Shown here: positions 34,103 to 43,812 of the stretch, piece by piece | Layout: every line of letters starts with the position of its first letter | Position numbering within the stretch: position 1 is the first letter of the stretch | Source of the DNA: Thiobacillus denitrificans | GTDB lineage: Bacteria; Pseudomonadota; Gammaproteobacteria; Burkholderiales; Thiobacillaceae | Assembly (NCBI GenBank): GCA_020723405.1 | Contig: DYIY01000018.1 | Coordinates: 1 to 59,964 of the forward strand | DNA length: 59,964 nt | Direction: 5' to 3' | Notes under the pieces: model-generated | Told to the model about the DNA's origin: nothing | Seen by the model: only the letters and a program-made list of their open reading frames with translations | Databases searched by the model: none | Position numbers and translations under genes: made by a program

Positions 34103-35182
34103 ATGTTCCGTCCGTTGTCGCTTGCTCTGTTGCTTGCCCTGTCCTGGCCTGTCCAGGCAGGGGACAAGCTCATATCCCTGACCCCCGCTCAGCGCGCGGC
34201 ACTGAAGATCGGCGTGGCCCCCCTGGCGGCCAATGCCGGCGCCGTCAGCGTGGGTCTGCCGGCCCGGGTGGTCATCCCGCCCGCCCAGGAGCGTCTGATG
34301 ACGGCCCCGGTGGCGGGAGCGGTGGCGGAGTTGCGGGTGGCGGCGGGCGATCCGGTGCGGGCCGGCCAGACCCTGGTGGTCCTGCGTGGAGAAAGCCTGG
34401 TCAGCGCCCAGCGGGACCTGGCCCAGGCCGCTGTCCAGGCCGATCTGGCCCGGGATGGCCTGGCTCGTGACCAGGCCTTGTTCGAGGAAGGCATCATTCC
34501 CGAATCCCGCCTGCGGGCCACCCGGGCCGCCCTGGCCCAAGCGGATGCCGTCTTGCGTGAACGGCGGGCCTGGCTGCGCCTGATGGGGGTGCCCGAGTCG
34601 GCCATCAAGGCGGCGGAGAAGGGGGATGCGTTCACCGATTCCCTCACCCTGGTGGCGCCCGTGGCCGGCGTGGTCTTGGCTGTCCAGACCAGCGTCGGTG
34701 CCCGGGTGGAAAGTGCTGCCCCTTTGCTGCACCTGGCCCGGCTGGATCCCTTGTGGCTGGAAATCCAGGCGCCTGCCCATGTGGCAGCCCTGGTGAAGCA
34801 TGGCCAGCGGGTCAGCGTGCCGGGCCTGCCCGTGGCGGGCAGCGTGTTGTCGGTGGGTCAGGGGGTGGGCGAGGCCCAGACCGTGCCCATCCGCGCCAGT
34901 ATCGGCAACCCCGGCGGGCTGCTGCGCCTCAACCAGAGTGTGTCCGCGCGCATCGAGGACGTGGCCGGTGCACGCCATTGGCGGGTGCCCATTTCAGCCA
35001 TCGTCCGCCAGGCCGGGCAGAACTGGGTGTTCGTGGAGCGGCCCGGCGGGTTCGAGGCCGAGCGGGTCAAGGTGCTGTCCCAGGCCGCCCGGCTGGCTGC
35101 CATCGACGGCCCCTTCGGCGGCGAGGAAAGAGTCGTCGTGGAGGGGGTGGCAGCCCTGAAATCGGCCTGGCTGGGGGAATGA
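34103..35182 (+). CDS. RND efflux periplasmic adaptor (CusB/CzcB-like)
   Basis: 359 residues from ATG 34103. Signal peptide about 1-20. Membrane-fusion-protein layout: barrel-sandwich region with VAGAVAELRVAAGDPVRAGQTL, a helical hairpin (about 105-165), then LVAPVAGVVLAVQTSVGARV, and a C-terminal beta-barrel. It links the inner-membrane pump to the outer-membrane channel. It lacks the extra N-terminal metal-binding domain of some CzcB proteins. Two bases before the pump GTG. Confidence 0.92.
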   Translation: MFRPLSLALLLALSWPVQAGDKLISLTPAQRAALKIGVAPLAANAGAVSVGLPARVVIPPAQERLMTAPVAGAVAELRVAAGDPVRAGQTLVVLRGESLVSAQRDLAQAAVQADLARDGLARDQALFEEGIIPESRLRATRAALAQADAVLRERRAWLRLMGVPESAIKAAEKGDAFTDSLTLVAPVAGVVLAVQTSVGARVESAAPLLHLARLDPLWLEIQAPAHVAALVKHGQRVSVPGLPVAGSVLSVGQGVGEAQTVPIRASIGNPGGLLRLNQSVSARIEDVAGARHWRVPISAIVRQAGQNWVFVERPGGFEAERVKVLSQAARLAAIDGPFGGEERVVVEGVAALKSAWLGE

Positions 35183-35183
35183 C

Positions 35184-38100
35184 GTGCTCGACCGGCTCAC
35201 CGAGTTCTCCCTGACCCAGCGCCTGCTGGTCTTCGCCCTAACCCTGATTCTGGTGGGCGCCGGCATCCAGGCCTGGCGCAGTCTGCCCATCGACGCCTTT
35301 CCCGATGTATCCACCACCCAGGTGAAACTCATCCTGAAGGCGCCGGGCATGACCCCGGAGGAAGTGGAAACCCGCATTGCCGCGCCCATCGAGATGGAGA
35401 TGCTGGGTATTCCCCGGCAGCGGCTCCTGCGATCCATGTCCAAGTACGGACTCACCGACGTCACCATCGACTTTGAAGATGGCACCGACATCTACTGGGC
35501 CCGCCAGCAGGTGGCGGAGCGGCTGGGCAACGTCATGGCCGACCTGCCGGAAGGCGTGTCCGGCGGCCTGGCGCCCATCACCACCCCCCTGTCGGAGATG
35601 TTCATGTTCACCGTGGAGGGTGAGCACCTCAGTCTGGCCGAGCGGCGCGCCCTGCTGGACTGGGTGATCCGCCCCCGCTTGCGCACCCTGCCCGGGGTGG
35701 CCGACGTCAATACTCTGGGGGGCCACGTGAAGACCTTCGAGGTGGCGCCGGACAACGCCGCCATGAGCGCCCGGGGCGTCACCCTGGGCGAACTCCGCGA
35801 TGCCATCGTGGCCAACAACCGCAATGACGGCGCCGGCCGCCTGACCGAAGGGGAGGAGGTTTGGCTGGTACGGGTGGAGGGGGCGGTGCGCACCCTGGAG
35901 GATCTGGCCGGCATCGTGGTGAAGAACGTGGGGGGCGTGCCGGTGCGGGTGTCCGACGTGGCCCTGGTGCGCCTGGGCAGCCTGACCCGCTACGGCGGCG
36001 TCAGCAAGGACGGCGCCGGCGAGGCGGTGGAGGGGCTGGTGCTGGGTCTGCGCGGGGCCAATGCCCAGCAGGTGGTCAAGGCCGTAAAACAGCGTCTGGA
36101 GGAAATCGCCCCCAGCCTGCCCAAGGGGGTGACCGTGCGCCCCTTCTACGACCGGTCCGCGCTGGTGGAGCGGGCCGTGGGCACGGTGTCCAAGGCCCTC
36201 ATGGAAGCCATCGTGCTGGTCCTGGTGCTGCTCTTCCTGTTCCTGGGCGACGTCCGCGCCGCCCTGGCCGTGGCCGTCACCCTGCCCCTGGCGGCCCTGG
36301 CCACCTTCCTGCTCATGGGCCGCTTCGGCCTGTCCGCCAATCTCATGAGCCTGGGCGGCCTGGCCATCGCCATCGGCATGCTGGTGGACGGGGCGGTGGT
36401 GGTGGTGGAGAACATCGTGAGCCGGCTTGGCGCGCAACATGCGCCCGACGGCGGAGGTGGGCCTTCCCCGGGCAAGCTCCACGAGATCTACCGTGCCGTC
36501 CGGGAGGTGGCCACGCCCACCGCCGCCGGGGTGTTGATCATCATGATCGTCTTCCTGCCCCTGCTCACCCTGGAAGGCCTGGAAGGCAAGCTGTTCATTC
36601 CCGTGGCCCTGACCATCGTCTTCGCGTTGGGGGCGGCCCTGGTCCTGTCCCTGTCCGTGGTGCCGGTCCTGGCCTCCTGGCTGCTCAAGCCGGGCAACCA
36701 CGGCGACCCCTGGCTGGTCCGGCGGGCCCTGGGCGTTTACACCCCCCTGCTGGACCTGGCCCTGGCCCGGGGCAATTGGGCCATGGCCGCCGCGGCCGGA
36801 CTGCTGGTCCTGGCCCTGGCCCTGTTCCCCCTCATCGGCAAGTCCTTCATGCCCACCCTGGACGAGGGGGATCTGCTGATCCAGCTGGAGAAGCTGCCTT
36901 CCATCAGCTTGGAGGAAAGCCTGGCTCTGGACCGTTCGGTGCAGCAGGCCCTGCTGCGGCGGGTGCCGGAGGTGGCCGGGGTGGTGGCCCGGGCCGGTTC
37001 CGATGAACTGGGCCTGGATCCCATGGGCCTCAACCAGACCGACGCGTTTCTGGTGCTCAAGCCCCGGGAACAGTGGCGCCATCCGGACAAGGAATGGCTG
37101 ATGGAGGAAATCCGCACGGTCATGGCGGATTTCCCGGGCATTGCCTACGGTTTCACCCAGCCCATCGACATGCGGGTGTCGGAGATGCTGACCGGCGCCC
37201 GGGGCGATCTGGCCATCAAGGTTTTCGGCCCGGACATCGGCACCCTCAACACCCTGGCCGGCCAGGTGGAAACCCTGCTGGCCCGGGTGCCCGGCGCCCA
37301 GGACGTGTTCAGCCTGAAGAACGACGGGGTGCAGTACTTCAAGGTGGAGGTGGATCGTCTGGCGGCAGGCCGTTTCGGCCTCAGCGTGGAAGAGGTGTCC
37401 GCCTTCCTGCGCGCCCATCTCGAAGGCCTGCGCCTGGGCCTGGTCCAGGAGGACGGCCAGCGCACCCCCCTGGTGTTGCGCGCCGGGGAGAACGTGCGCA
37501 TGTCGCCCGCCCTGTTCGAGGCCCTGCGCATCCCCACGCCCGTCGGCGTCGCCATCCCCCTGGGGGAAGTGGCCCGGCTGGCGCGCACCGAAGGCCCCGT
37601 GGCGGTGAACCGGGAGAATGCCGCCCGCTACGTCACCATCCAGTGCAACGTGGCTGAAAGGGATCTGGTGGGTTTCGTGGACGAGGTGAAGGCGCGAGTG
37701 GCCCGGGAAGTGAAGCTGCCCGCCGGCTACCAGGTGTTCTACGGCGGCCAGTTCGAGAACCAGCAGCGGGCCGCCGCCCGCCTGGCCGTGGTGGTGCCCG
37801 TGGCCCTGGCCATGATCTTCGCCCTGCTGTTCGCCACCTTCAAATCCCTGCGCCAGGCGGCCCTGGTCATCGCCATGGTGCCCTTCGCCCTGGTGGGTGG
37901 GGTGGCGGCCCTGTGGCTGACCGGCGAGTACCTGTCGGTGCCCGCCTCGGTGGGATTCATCGCCCTGCTGGGCATTGCCGTGCTCAACGGGGTGGTCCTG
38001 GTCACCTATTACAACCAGTTGGCCGCCCTGGGCCTGGCGCCGGACCGGGTGGTCCGCGAAGGAGCACTGCGCCGCCTGCGGCCGGTGCTCATGACCGCCA

Positions 38101-38297
38101 GCATCACCGCCTTCGGCCTCATTCCCCTGCTGCTGGCCTCCGGCCCGGGTTCGGAAATCCAGAAACCCCTGGCCATCGTGGTGGTGGGCGGCCTGTTCAC
38201 CTCCACGGCCCTCACCCTGCTGCTCCTGCCCGTGCTCTACCGGCGCTTCATCCTCCCGGGGTCCGGCCAGGCCGGCCCCGCCTTGCAAGGACTTTGA
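35184..38297 (+). CDS. Heavy-metal RND efflux pump (CusA/CzcA family)
   Basis: 1037 residues from GTG 35184, usual length of HME-RND pumps: TM1, large periplasmic loop, TM2-6, second loop, TM7-12. N-terminal SLPIDAFPDVSTTQVKL is diagnostic. In TM4 the motif AIGMLVDGAVVVVEN carries Asp402; it is of AIGxxxDGAxxxVEN type, not the DFGxxxDGA type of classical Co/Zn/Cd CzcA. The metal therefore cannot be assumed to be Co/Zn/Cd. Pumps cations from periplasm or cytoplasm outward using protons. Confidence 0.95.
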   Translation: MLDRLTEFSLTQRLLVFALTLILVGAGIQAWRSLPIDAFPDVSTTQVKLILKAPGMTPEEVETRIAAPIEMEMLGIPRQRLLRSMSKYGLTDVTIDFEDGTDIYWARQQVAERLGNVMADLPEGVSGGLAPITTPLSEMFMFTVEGEHLSLAERRALLDWVIRPRLRTLPGVADVNTLGGHVKTFEVAPDNAAMSARGVTLGELRDAIVANNRNDGAGRLTEGEEVWLVRVEGAVRTLEDLAGIVVKNVGGVPVRVSDVALVRLGSLTRYGGVSKDGAGEAVEGLVLGLRGANAQQVVKAVKQRLEEIAPSLPKGVTVRPFYDRSALVERAVGTVSKALMEAIVLVLVLLFLFLGDVRAALAVAVTLPLAALATFLLMGRFGLSANLMSLGGLAIAIGMLVDGAVVVVENIVSRLGAQHAPDGGGGPSPGKLHEIYRAVREVATPTAAGVLIIMIVFLPLLTLEGLEGKLFIPVALTIVFALGAALVLSLSVVPVLASWLLKPGNHGDPWLVRRALGVYTPLLDLALARGNWAMAAAAGLLVLALALFPLIGKSFMPTLDEGDLLIQLEKLPSISLEESLALDRSVQQALLRRVPEVAGVVARAGSDELGLDPMGLNQTDAFLVLKPREQWRHPDKEWLMEEIRTVMADFPGIAYGFTQPIDMRVSEMLTGARGDLAIKVFGPDIGTLNTLAGQVETLLARVPGAQDVFSLKNDGVQYFKVEVDRLAAGRFGLSVEEVSAFLRAHLEGLRLGLVQEDGQRTPLVLRAGENVRMSPALFEALRIPTPVGVAIPLGEVARLARTEGPVAVNRENAARYVTIQCNVAERDLVGFVDEVKARVAREVKLPAGYQVFYGGQFENQQRAAARLAVVVPVALAMIFALLFATFKSLRQAALVIAMVPFALVGGVAALWLTGEYLSVPASVGFIALLGIAVLNGVVLVTYYNQLAALGLAPDRVVREGALRRLRPVLMTASITAFGLIPLLLASGPGSEIQKPLAIVVVGGLFTSTALTLLLLPVLYRRFILPGSGQAGPALQGL

Positions 38298-38298
38298 C

Positions 38299-38604
38299 AT
38301 GCCCCTGGTGCAATTGACCATCGCCGCTCCCCGGCATCTGGAGGAAGAACTGGTGGAACGCTTCCTCGCCCGGCCCGACTGGGCTTCCGGTTTCACCCTG
38401 TATGCCGCCGAGGGATGCAGCCATCACGCGGAAGGACTCAGCGCCCGGGAACGGGTGCGTGGCCGGGCCCGCCGGGTGGCGGTACAGATCATCCTGGAGG
38501 CGGAACATGCCCGGGCCCTGCTGGACCATCTCCGCGAGACCCTGCCCAAGCCCGACGTGGCCTGGTGGATCGCGCCGGTGGGCGAATTCGGGAGACTGGC
38601 ATGA
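38299..38604 (+). CDS. DUF3240 family protein
   Basis: 101 residues starting one base after the pump stop. A small ferredoxin-like alpha/beta protein (LVQLTIAAPRHLEEELVERFL, then VRGRARRVAVQIILEA and W-W-I-A-P-V-G-E-F-G-R-L). DUF3240 genes commonly follow RND metal pumps; the fold resembles the PII-like/CutA-type. No signal peptide, so cytoplasmic. Function unproven. It overlaps the next gene (ATGA). Confidence 0.85.
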   Translation: MPLVQLTIAAPRHLEEELVERFLARPDWASGFTLYAAEGCSHHAEGLSARERVRGRARRVAVQIILEAEHARALLDHLRETLPKPDVAWWIAPVGEFGRLA

Positions 38605-39845
38605 AGGCGCCGGTGGTCTTGCTCCTGTTGCTGGCCACGGCCAAAGGTTTCGCCAGTGGCGTCCCGGCGGATCTGCCCCCGCCAGCAGTCGTGGAGAAAG
38701 CCCTGGCGGCCCACCCCGGAGTCCGCGCAGCCCGGGCGGAATTGCGGGGTGCGGCAGCCGAGGCATCCCGCTTGCGGGCCGGGGAATACGAATACGGCTT
38801 GCGCTTGGCCACCCAGCGCCGTTCCGCCGGCAACGGCCCGGACTACACGGAATGGAGCGCCGGCCTGGAACGGGGTCTGCGCCTGGGGGGCAAGGCTAGC
38901 CTGGATGCGCAGATCGGCGAGCTGGGACGGTCCGAGTATGAGGAACGATTGGGTGAGGCCCGCCACGAAGCGGCCCGGGAGCTGCTTGATCTCTGGTATG
39001 CCAGTCGGAAAGCCAGCCTGGAGGCACGGTTGTGGCGTCAGCAGGTCTCCCTGCTGGAAGATCAGAAACGTATCGTCGATACCCGGGTGCGGCGTGGCGA
39101 TGCCGCCCGGTTGGACGCCCTCCAGGCACAGGCGGCCCTGGCCCAGGCCCAATCCAGTGCCGTGGCCAGTGAAGCCCGGGAGGGCATTGCATTGGCGGAA
39201 CTCCGGGTCCGCTATCCGGAGCTTCCTGCCCCGCAGGACAACTCCGTATCCCCCGTGGTGCCGGAAGGCGACGAGTTGGCCTGGCTGGATCGGACCCTGG
39301 CCCACAACCACGAACTTCTCGCCATCCGCCGAGCACTTGGCAAAGCGCGTCTGCTCGCACGGCGGTCGGAGGCCGAAGGGGTGCCCGATCCCGTATTGGG
39401 CCTGTATCTGGCCAGCGAGCAGGGCGGCGCGGAACGCATCCTTGGCCTGAGCCTTAGCCTGCCCCTCCCGGGAGAGGGCAGGGGGGCCCAGACCCGGGTT
39501 CGGCTGGCTCAAGCCGAAGTGCTGGCCGAGCAGGAAGCTGCCCTGATCCGCCAGATCAAGGCCAGGGTTGCCGGCAACTGGCGCCTGGCGGTGGCCGAGG
39601 TTGAGACTTGGCAACGGCTGGAGGAGGTGGCCCTGGTTGCGGAGAAACATGCCGATCTGGCCCGCAGGGCCCTTGCTTTGGGTGAACTGGGCCTATCCGA
39701 CACCCTGCTGGCCCGCCGCAATGCCTTGGATAGCCGTCTCGCTGCCGGCCAGGCGCGTCTGGCCGCCAACGAGGCCATCGCCCGGCTGCTGTTGGACGCC
39801 CATCAGCTTTGGCCCTTGGCCGACGTCGACCAGCCCATTGATTGA
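38601..39845 (+). CDS. TolC-family outer-membrane channel of the metal efflux operon
   Basis: 414 residues from ATG 38601. Signal peptide about 1-19. Two long helical repeats (about 85-210 and 280-410) rich in Ala/Arg/Glu coiled-coil heptads, for example VDTRVRRGDAARLDALQAQA and LAEQEAALIRQIKARVAGNW, as in CusC/CzcC. It completes the tripartite pump. The longer open frame from 38415 overlaps DUF3240 and is not the start. Confidence 0.9.
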   Translation: MKAPVVLLLLLATAKGFASGVPADLPPPAVVEKALAAHPGVRAARAELRGAAAEASRLRAGEYEYGLRLATQRRSAGNGPDYTEWSAGLERGLRLGGKASLDAQIGELGRSEYEERLGEARHEAARELLDLWYASRKASLEARLWRQQVSLLEDQKRIVDTRVRRGDAARLDALQAQAALAQAQSSAVASEAREGIALAELRVRYPELPAPQDNSVSPVVPEGDELAWLDRTLAHNHELLAIRRALGKARLLARRSEAEGVPDPVLGLYLASEQGGAERILGLSLSLPLPGEGRGAQTRVRLAQAEVLAEQEAALIRQIKARVAGNWRLAVAEVETWQRLEEVALVAEKHADLARRALALGELGLSDTLLARRNALDSRLAAGQARLAANEAIARLLLDAHQLWPLADVDQPID

Positions 39846-39863
39846 CTCATGCAAAGGATCATC

Positions 39864-40256
39864 ATGACCAAGAACACCCTGCTGTTGTTATTGCCCCTGC
39901 TGCATGCCTGTGCGCTGCCCACGCAATTGGGTAACTCCCAGGCGCAAGGCGCGGGGCATGGCGAACTGCGCATCACCCTGATGGAGCCCCATGGCATGGA
40001 AGTGGAACTGGATGGCAGGCAATACCGCGGCGAATGGCGCAGCGAGCTGTGCCTGAACCCAGAGTGCCGAGGCGTCTATCGGAACGTTGATCGCCTCCAT
40101 CGGCGGCACATCCGCAAGGGGCAGGCCAGCCTGGTTGCGGATGATGGAAAACGGCTTGACTGTGAATGGGTCAGCCATCTCCCTGAATTGGAGGGCATCT
40201 GCCGGGATGGGAGTGATCGAAGCTACCGGCTGACGGGAAAATCTGACCAGCCATGA
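39864..40256 (+). CDS. Small lipoprotein at the end of the metal operon
   Basis: 130 residues from ATG 39864 with AAGGA five bases upstream; ATG 39849 is also in frame. A hydrophobic start ends in PLLHAC, a lipobox-like L-H-A-C (Cys about 15). The mature part has paired Cys in L-C-L-N-P-E-C-R-G and D-C-E-W ... G-I-C-R-D, suggesting two disulfides or metal contacts. Unknown family. Eighteen bases after the channel gene. Confidence 0.7.
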   Translation: MTKNTLLLLLPLLHACALPTQLGNSQAQGAGHGELRITLMEPHGMEVELDGRQYRGEWRSELCLNPECRGVYRNVDRLHRRHIRKGQASLVADDGKRLDCEWVSHLPELEGICRDGSDRSYRLTGKSDQP

Positions 40257-40311
40257 CCTGCGAAGGCGAAATCTCCCCGAAGGGGGGTAAGAAGGCCGTC
40301 ACAACGACCTG

Positions 40312-40339
40312 AGCCAACCCGTTTTGGGTGGGCTTTCGA
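40312..40339 (+). terminator. Possible terminator of the metal operon
   Basis: AGCCAACCC, loop GTTTT, GGGTGGGCT with one mismatch, then TTCGAT. The tail is U-poor, so termination efficiency is doubtful. The rest of 40257-40510 has no gene and no motif I recognise. Confidence 0.35.
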
Positions 40340-40510
40340 TATCGGGCGACCGGTTGGTCGAGGGGGGCCATGCCCAAGACGCCCGGTGAGCAGGCAAGAC
40401 ACCAGGCCTTACATCAAGGCAAGGGCTGAACTTCCATGCAATCCCGTGAAAATTGACCCGCCAACTCGGGAATTGCATACTTCCGGCCTTTATCATTCTT
40501 GAATATTCCA

Positions 40511-41257
40511 ATGTTCGCCAGACTGCGGGAAGACATCCGCGTCGTGTTCGACCGGGATCCGGCGGCGCGCACCTTCTTCGAGGTGCTCACCACCTATCCG
40601 GGCGTGCACGCCATTCTCTGGCATCGTCTGTCCCATGGGCTGTGGGGCCTGGGCCTGAAATGGCTGGCCCGCATGTCCAGCACCATCGCCCGCTGGGTGA
40701 CGGGCATCGAGATCCATCCCGGGGCCCAGATCGGCCGGCGGGTGTTCATCGACCACGGCATGGGCGTGGTGGTCGGCGAGACCGCCGTCATCGGCGACGA
40801 CTGCACCCTGTACCACGGCGTCACCCTGGGCGGCACTTCCTGGCAGAAGGGCAAGCGCCATCCCACCCTGGAGGCCGGCGTCATCGTCGGCGCCGGGGCC
40901 AAGATCCTCGGGCCCATCACCCTGGGGGCCGGGGCCAAGGTGGGTTCCAACGCGGTGGTGGTGAAGAGCGTGCCGCCAGGGGCCACGGCGGTGGGCATTC
41001 CCGCCCGCATCCTGGACGCGGAACAGGAAAAGGCCCGGGAGGCCGCCGCCAACAAGCTGGGGTTCTCGGCCTATGGCGTGGGTGCCGACATGAACGACCC
41101 CATGGTGAAGGCCATCCACGGCCTCATCGACCATTCCGCCCACACCGACCAGCGCATCGAATGGATCGTGGCCGAACTGCGCCGCCTGGGGGCTGGCAGC
41201 GAGAACGATCTGCCTGACGGGTTCGATCCCGCCCGGCTGAATAAATTGGTGGATTAG
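40511..41257 (+). CDS. cysE: Serine O-acetyltransferase
   Basis: 248 residues from ATG 40511 ([19 protein letters not shown]); a TTG twelve bases earlier is less likely. N-terminal helical domain, then a left-handed beta-helix of hexapeptide repeats ([40 protein letters not shown]). First step of cysteine synthesis: serine plus acetyl-CoA. The position just before iscR fits, as cysteine supplies sulfur for IscS; this cysE-iscR order is known in other bacteria. Confidence 0.95.
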   Translation: MFARLREDIRVVFDRDPAARTFFEVLTTYPGVHAILWHRLSHGLWGLGLKWLARMSSTIARWVTGIEIHPGAQIGRRVFIDHGMGVVVGETAVIGDDCTLYHGVTLGGTSWQKGKRHPTLEAGVIVGAGAKILGPITLGAGAKVGSNAVVVKSVPPGATAVGIPARILDAEQEKAREAAANKLGFSAYGVGADMNDPMVKAIHGLIDHSAHTDQRIEWIVAELRRLGAGSENDLPDGFDPARLNKLVD

Positions 41258-41449
41258 GAGCCTGTCGGACTTGAAGAACCGCAGCGAAAACGAGCCTGCG
41301 AGTTTCGGCGCAAGCCAAAATTCGCCTGAGCGAGGAAAGGTTTTGACGATTTCGCCGGGCAATAGTCGAACTATTGCCCAAGAAAGCGGCAAAAAATGGA
41401 CCGCTCCGGCGGATTTGCAGCCGATTTCCCTTCAAGTCCGACAGGCTCC
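41257..41449. repeat. MITE-like element with perfect 20-base terminal inverted repeats
   Basis: Bounded by GGAGCCTGTCGGACTTGAAG (41257-41276) and its exact inverse (41430-41449). The centre is a palindrome, GGGCAATAG ... CTATTGCCC. The left arm overlaps the last base of the cysE stop codon. No coding frame. The remaining bases up to 41460 lead into the iscR promoter. Features fit a miniature inverted-repeat transposable element related to an absent transposase. Confidence 0.75.
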
Positions 41450-41467
41450 CAGCCTCTTGAAAGCAAG

Positions 41468-41500
41468 AAAGTTGACCAAATTAATCGGGATTAGTAGAGT
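41468..41500 (+). promoter_or_regulatory. iscR promoter with IscR type 1 site
   Basis: TTGACC (41472-41477), a 17-base spacer, TAGAGT (41495-41500). The stretch GTTGACCAAATTAATCGGG overlapping the -35 box resembles the IscR type 1 consensus (YYGACTRWWWYAGTCRR), so holo-IscR probably represses its own operon as in E. coli. Confidence 0.7.
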
Positions 41501-41533
41501 GTCGTCAACACCACTTCCTGAACGAGGCACATC

Positions 41534-42022
41534 ATGCGGCTGACCACCAAAGGACGTTTCGCCGTCACGGCCATGATCGATCTGGGCATGCGCCACGAGC
41601 GCGGTCCCGTCACCCTGGCGGGCATCAGCGAGCGACAGCGCATCTCCCTGTCCTACCTGGAGCAATTGTTCGGCCGTCTGCGCCGCCAGGGTATCGTGGA
41701 CAGCGTGCGGGGCCCCGGCGGCGGCTACACCCTGGCCCGGGAGATGGACGGCATTTCCGTGGCCGACATCATCCGCGCCGTGGACGAACCCATGGACGCC
41801 ACCCAGTGCGGCGGCCTGGGCAACTGCCACGATGACCGGGAGTGCATGACCCACGACCTGTGGATGAGCCTCAACACCCGCATCTATGATTTCCTGGATT
41901 CGGTCCACCTGGGCGAGCTGGTCCGGCAGCAACTGGAAAAGCAGGCCCAGGGCGGCGAATCGACCCACAAGCACGAAACCCGCCGGGTGGTGGGGTCGGC
42001 CGAACTGAAAGCCGTCCTCTGA
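41534..42022 (+). CDS. iscR: Fe-S regulator IscR
   Basis: 162 residues. Rrf2-family winged helix ([20 protein letters not shown]) followed by the cluster-binding cysteines C92, C98 and C104 ([14 protein letters not shown]), with His107 as probable fourth ligand, exactly as in E. coli IscR. Holo form represses the isc operon; apo form acts at other sites. First gene of the isc operon; iscS starts 28 bases on. Confidence 0.96.
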   Translation: MRLTTKGRFAVTAMIDLGMRHERGPVTLAGISERQRISLSYLEQLFGRLRRQGIVDSVRGPGGGYTLAREMDGISVADIIRAVDEPMDATQCGGLGNCHDDRECMTHDLWMSLNTRIYDFLDSVHLGELVRQQLEKQAQGGESTHKHETRRVVGSAELKAVL

Positions 42023-42050
42023 TCCCCCCATAGGCATCTGGAGCAACACG

Positions 42051-43262
42051 ATGGTCAACACCCCGATCTACCTGGACTACTCGGCCACCACCCCGGTGGA
42101 TCCCCGGGTGGCCGCGAAGATGATTCCCTACCTGACGGAGCTGTTCGGCAACCCCGCCTCCCGCTCCCACGTCTTCGGCTGGGACGCGGACAAGGCTGTC
42201 GAAGAGGCCCGGAGCCACGTGGCGGCCCTGGTCAACGCCGATCCCAAGGAGATCGTCTGGACCTCCGGCGCCACCGAGTCCAACAATCTGGCCATCAAGG
42301 GCGCCGCCCGCTTCTACCAGGGCAAGGGCAAGCACCTCATCACCGTGAAGACCGAGCACAAGGCGGTGCTGGATACCTGCCGGGAACTGGAACGGGAAGG
42401 CTTCGAGGTGACCTACCTGGGGGTCCAGGCCAACGGTCTCATCGACCTGGAGGAACTGAAGGCCGCCCTGCGTCCCGACACCCTCCTGGTGTCGGTCATG
42501 TTCGTGAACAACGAGATCGGCGTCATCCAGGACATCCCGGCCATCGGCGAACTGTGCCGTTCCCGGGGCGTGTTGTTCCACGTGGATGCCGCCCAGGCCA
42601 CCGGCAAGGTGGAGATCGACCTGCAAAAGCTGAAGGTGGACCTCATGTCCTTCTCGGCCCACAAGACCTACGGACCCAAGGGCATCGGCGCCCTCTACGT
42701 GCGGCGCAAGCCCCGGGTGCGCCTGGAAGCCCAGATGCACGGCGGCGGCCATGAGCGGGGCATGCGATCCGGCACCCTGGCCACCCACCAGATCGTCGGC
42801 ATGGGGGAAGCCTTCCGCATCGCCAAACTGGAAATGGGCGCCGAGACCGAACGCATCCGGCACTTGCGCGACAAGCTGTGGAAGGGTCTTCAGGACATCG
42901 AGGAAGTGCACCTCAACGGCGACCTGGAGCGGCGCATCGCCGGCAATCTGAACGTGAGCTTCAACTTCGTCGAAGGGGAGTCCCTCATCATGGCCATCAA
43001 GGACCTGGCCGTGTCCTCCGGCTCCGCCTGCACCTCGGCCAGCCTGGAGCCCTCCTACGTATTGAAGGCCCTGGGCCGCAACGACGAACTGGCCCACAGT
43101 TCCATCCGCTTCACCATCGGCCGCTTCACCACCGAGGAAGAGATCGACTACACCATCCGCCTGCTGCACGAAAAGATCGGCAAGCTGCGCGACATGTCCC
43201 CCCTGTGGGAGATGTACAAGGACGGCATCGACCTCGACACGGTGCAGTGGGCGGCGCATTGA
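42051..43262 (+). CDS. iscS: Cysteine desulfurase IscS
   Basis: 403 residues. PLP-dependent class V aminotransferase fold; PLP Lys205 in [11 protein letters not shown], active-site Cys327 in [15 protein letters not shown], starting [12 protein letters not shown]. Supplies sulfur to IscU and to tRNA thiolation. About the length of E. coli IscS (404). Followed by a palindromic repeat before iscU. Confidence 0.97.
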   Translation: MVNTPIYLDYSATTPVDPRVAAKMIPYLTELFGNPASRSHVFGWDADKAVEEARSHVAALVNADPKEIVWTSGATESNNLAIKGAARFYQGKGKHLITVKTEHKAVLDTCRELEREGFEVTYLGVQANGLIDLEELKAALRPDTLLVSVMFVNNEIGVIQDIPAIGELCRSRGVLFHVDAAQATGKVEIDLQKLKVDLMSFSAHKTYGPKGIGALYVRRKPRVRLEAQMHGGGHERGMRSGTLATHQIVGMGEAFRIAKLEMGAETERIRHLRDKLWKGLQDIEEVHLNGDLERRIAGNLNVSFNFVEGESLIMAIKDLAVSSGSACTSASLEPSYVLKALGRNDELAHSSIRFTIGRFTTEEEIDYTIRLLHEKIGKLRDMSPLWEMYKDGIDLDTVQWAAH

Positions 43263-43268
43263 AATGCA

Positions 43269-43366
43269 GTAGGTAGTGGGTAGTCGGTAGTTTGTAGCTT
43301 TTTATATTCCGCGCCTCCGGCGCGCCAGATGAGCGCTACCCGCTACCAACTACCGACTACCAACTA
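43269..43366. repeat. GTAGTCGGTAG palindromic repeat, copy 1 (iscS-iscU gap)
   Basis: Outer arms GTAGTGGGTAGTCGGTAG and GCTACCCGCTACCAACTACC pair imperfectly around a GC-rich inner hairpin CCGCGCCTCCGGCGCG. It fills the 117-base gap and would make a stable RNA hairpin in the isc transcript. Related copies lie at 44222 and 47874. Confidence 0.8.
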
Positions 43367-43379
43367 ATCGGAGATCACC

Positions 43380-43811
43380 ATGAGCTACAGCACCAAAGTC
43401 CTGGACCATTACGAGAATCCCCGCAACGTGGGGGCCTTCGACAAGGATGACAATGGCGTCGGCACCGGGATGGTGGGGGCGCCGGCCTGCGGCGACGTGA
43501 TGAAGTTGCAGATCCGGGTCAACGAGAACGGGGTCATCGAGGATGCCCGCTTCAAGACCTATGGCTGCGGCTCCGCCATCGCTTCGTCTTCCCTGGTGAC
43601 CGAATGGGTCAAGGGCAAGACCCTGGATGAAGCCATGGCCCTGAAGAACACCCAGATCGCCGAGGAACTGGCCCTGCCGCCGGTGAAGATCCACTGCTCC
43701 ATCCTGGCCGAGGACGCCATCAAGGCTGCCGTGGCCGATTACAAGTCCAAGCACGGGGCCGCCGCCGGCAGCGCCGAATACACCGCCTGCAACCCGCCCA
43801 AGGAGGCCTGA
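43380..43811 (+). CDS. iscU: Fe-S scaffold protein IscU
   Basis: 143 residues. Scaffold cysteines C37 (GAPACGD), C63 (YGCGSA) and C106, and the chaperone-binding LPPVK motif (residues 99-103) just before C106. Clusters are built on it with IscS sulfur and passed on by HscA/HscB. Slightly longer C-terminal tail than E. coli IscU (128), with an extra Cys at about 138. GGAG ribosome site before ATG. Confidence 0.97.
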   Translation: MSYSTKVLDHYENPRNVGAFDKDDNGVGTGMVGAPACGDVMKLQIRVNENGVIEDARFKTYGCGSAIASSSLVTEWVKGKTLDEAMALKNTQIAEELALPPVKIHCSILAEDAIKAAVADYKSKHGAAAGSAEYTACNPPKEA

Positions 43812-43812
43812 C

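Noticed and set aside
35238-38396. 1052-codon antisense frame over the RND pump
   Set aside because: Same cause; mirrors the pump codon pattern.
40257-40510. Possible riboswitch before cysE
   Set aside because: Looked for known conserved cores; only generic hairpins were seen, so no class can be named.
40499-40510. TTG start for cysE giving four extra residues
   Set aside because: ATG 40511 matches the usual family N-terminus (MFARLRED).
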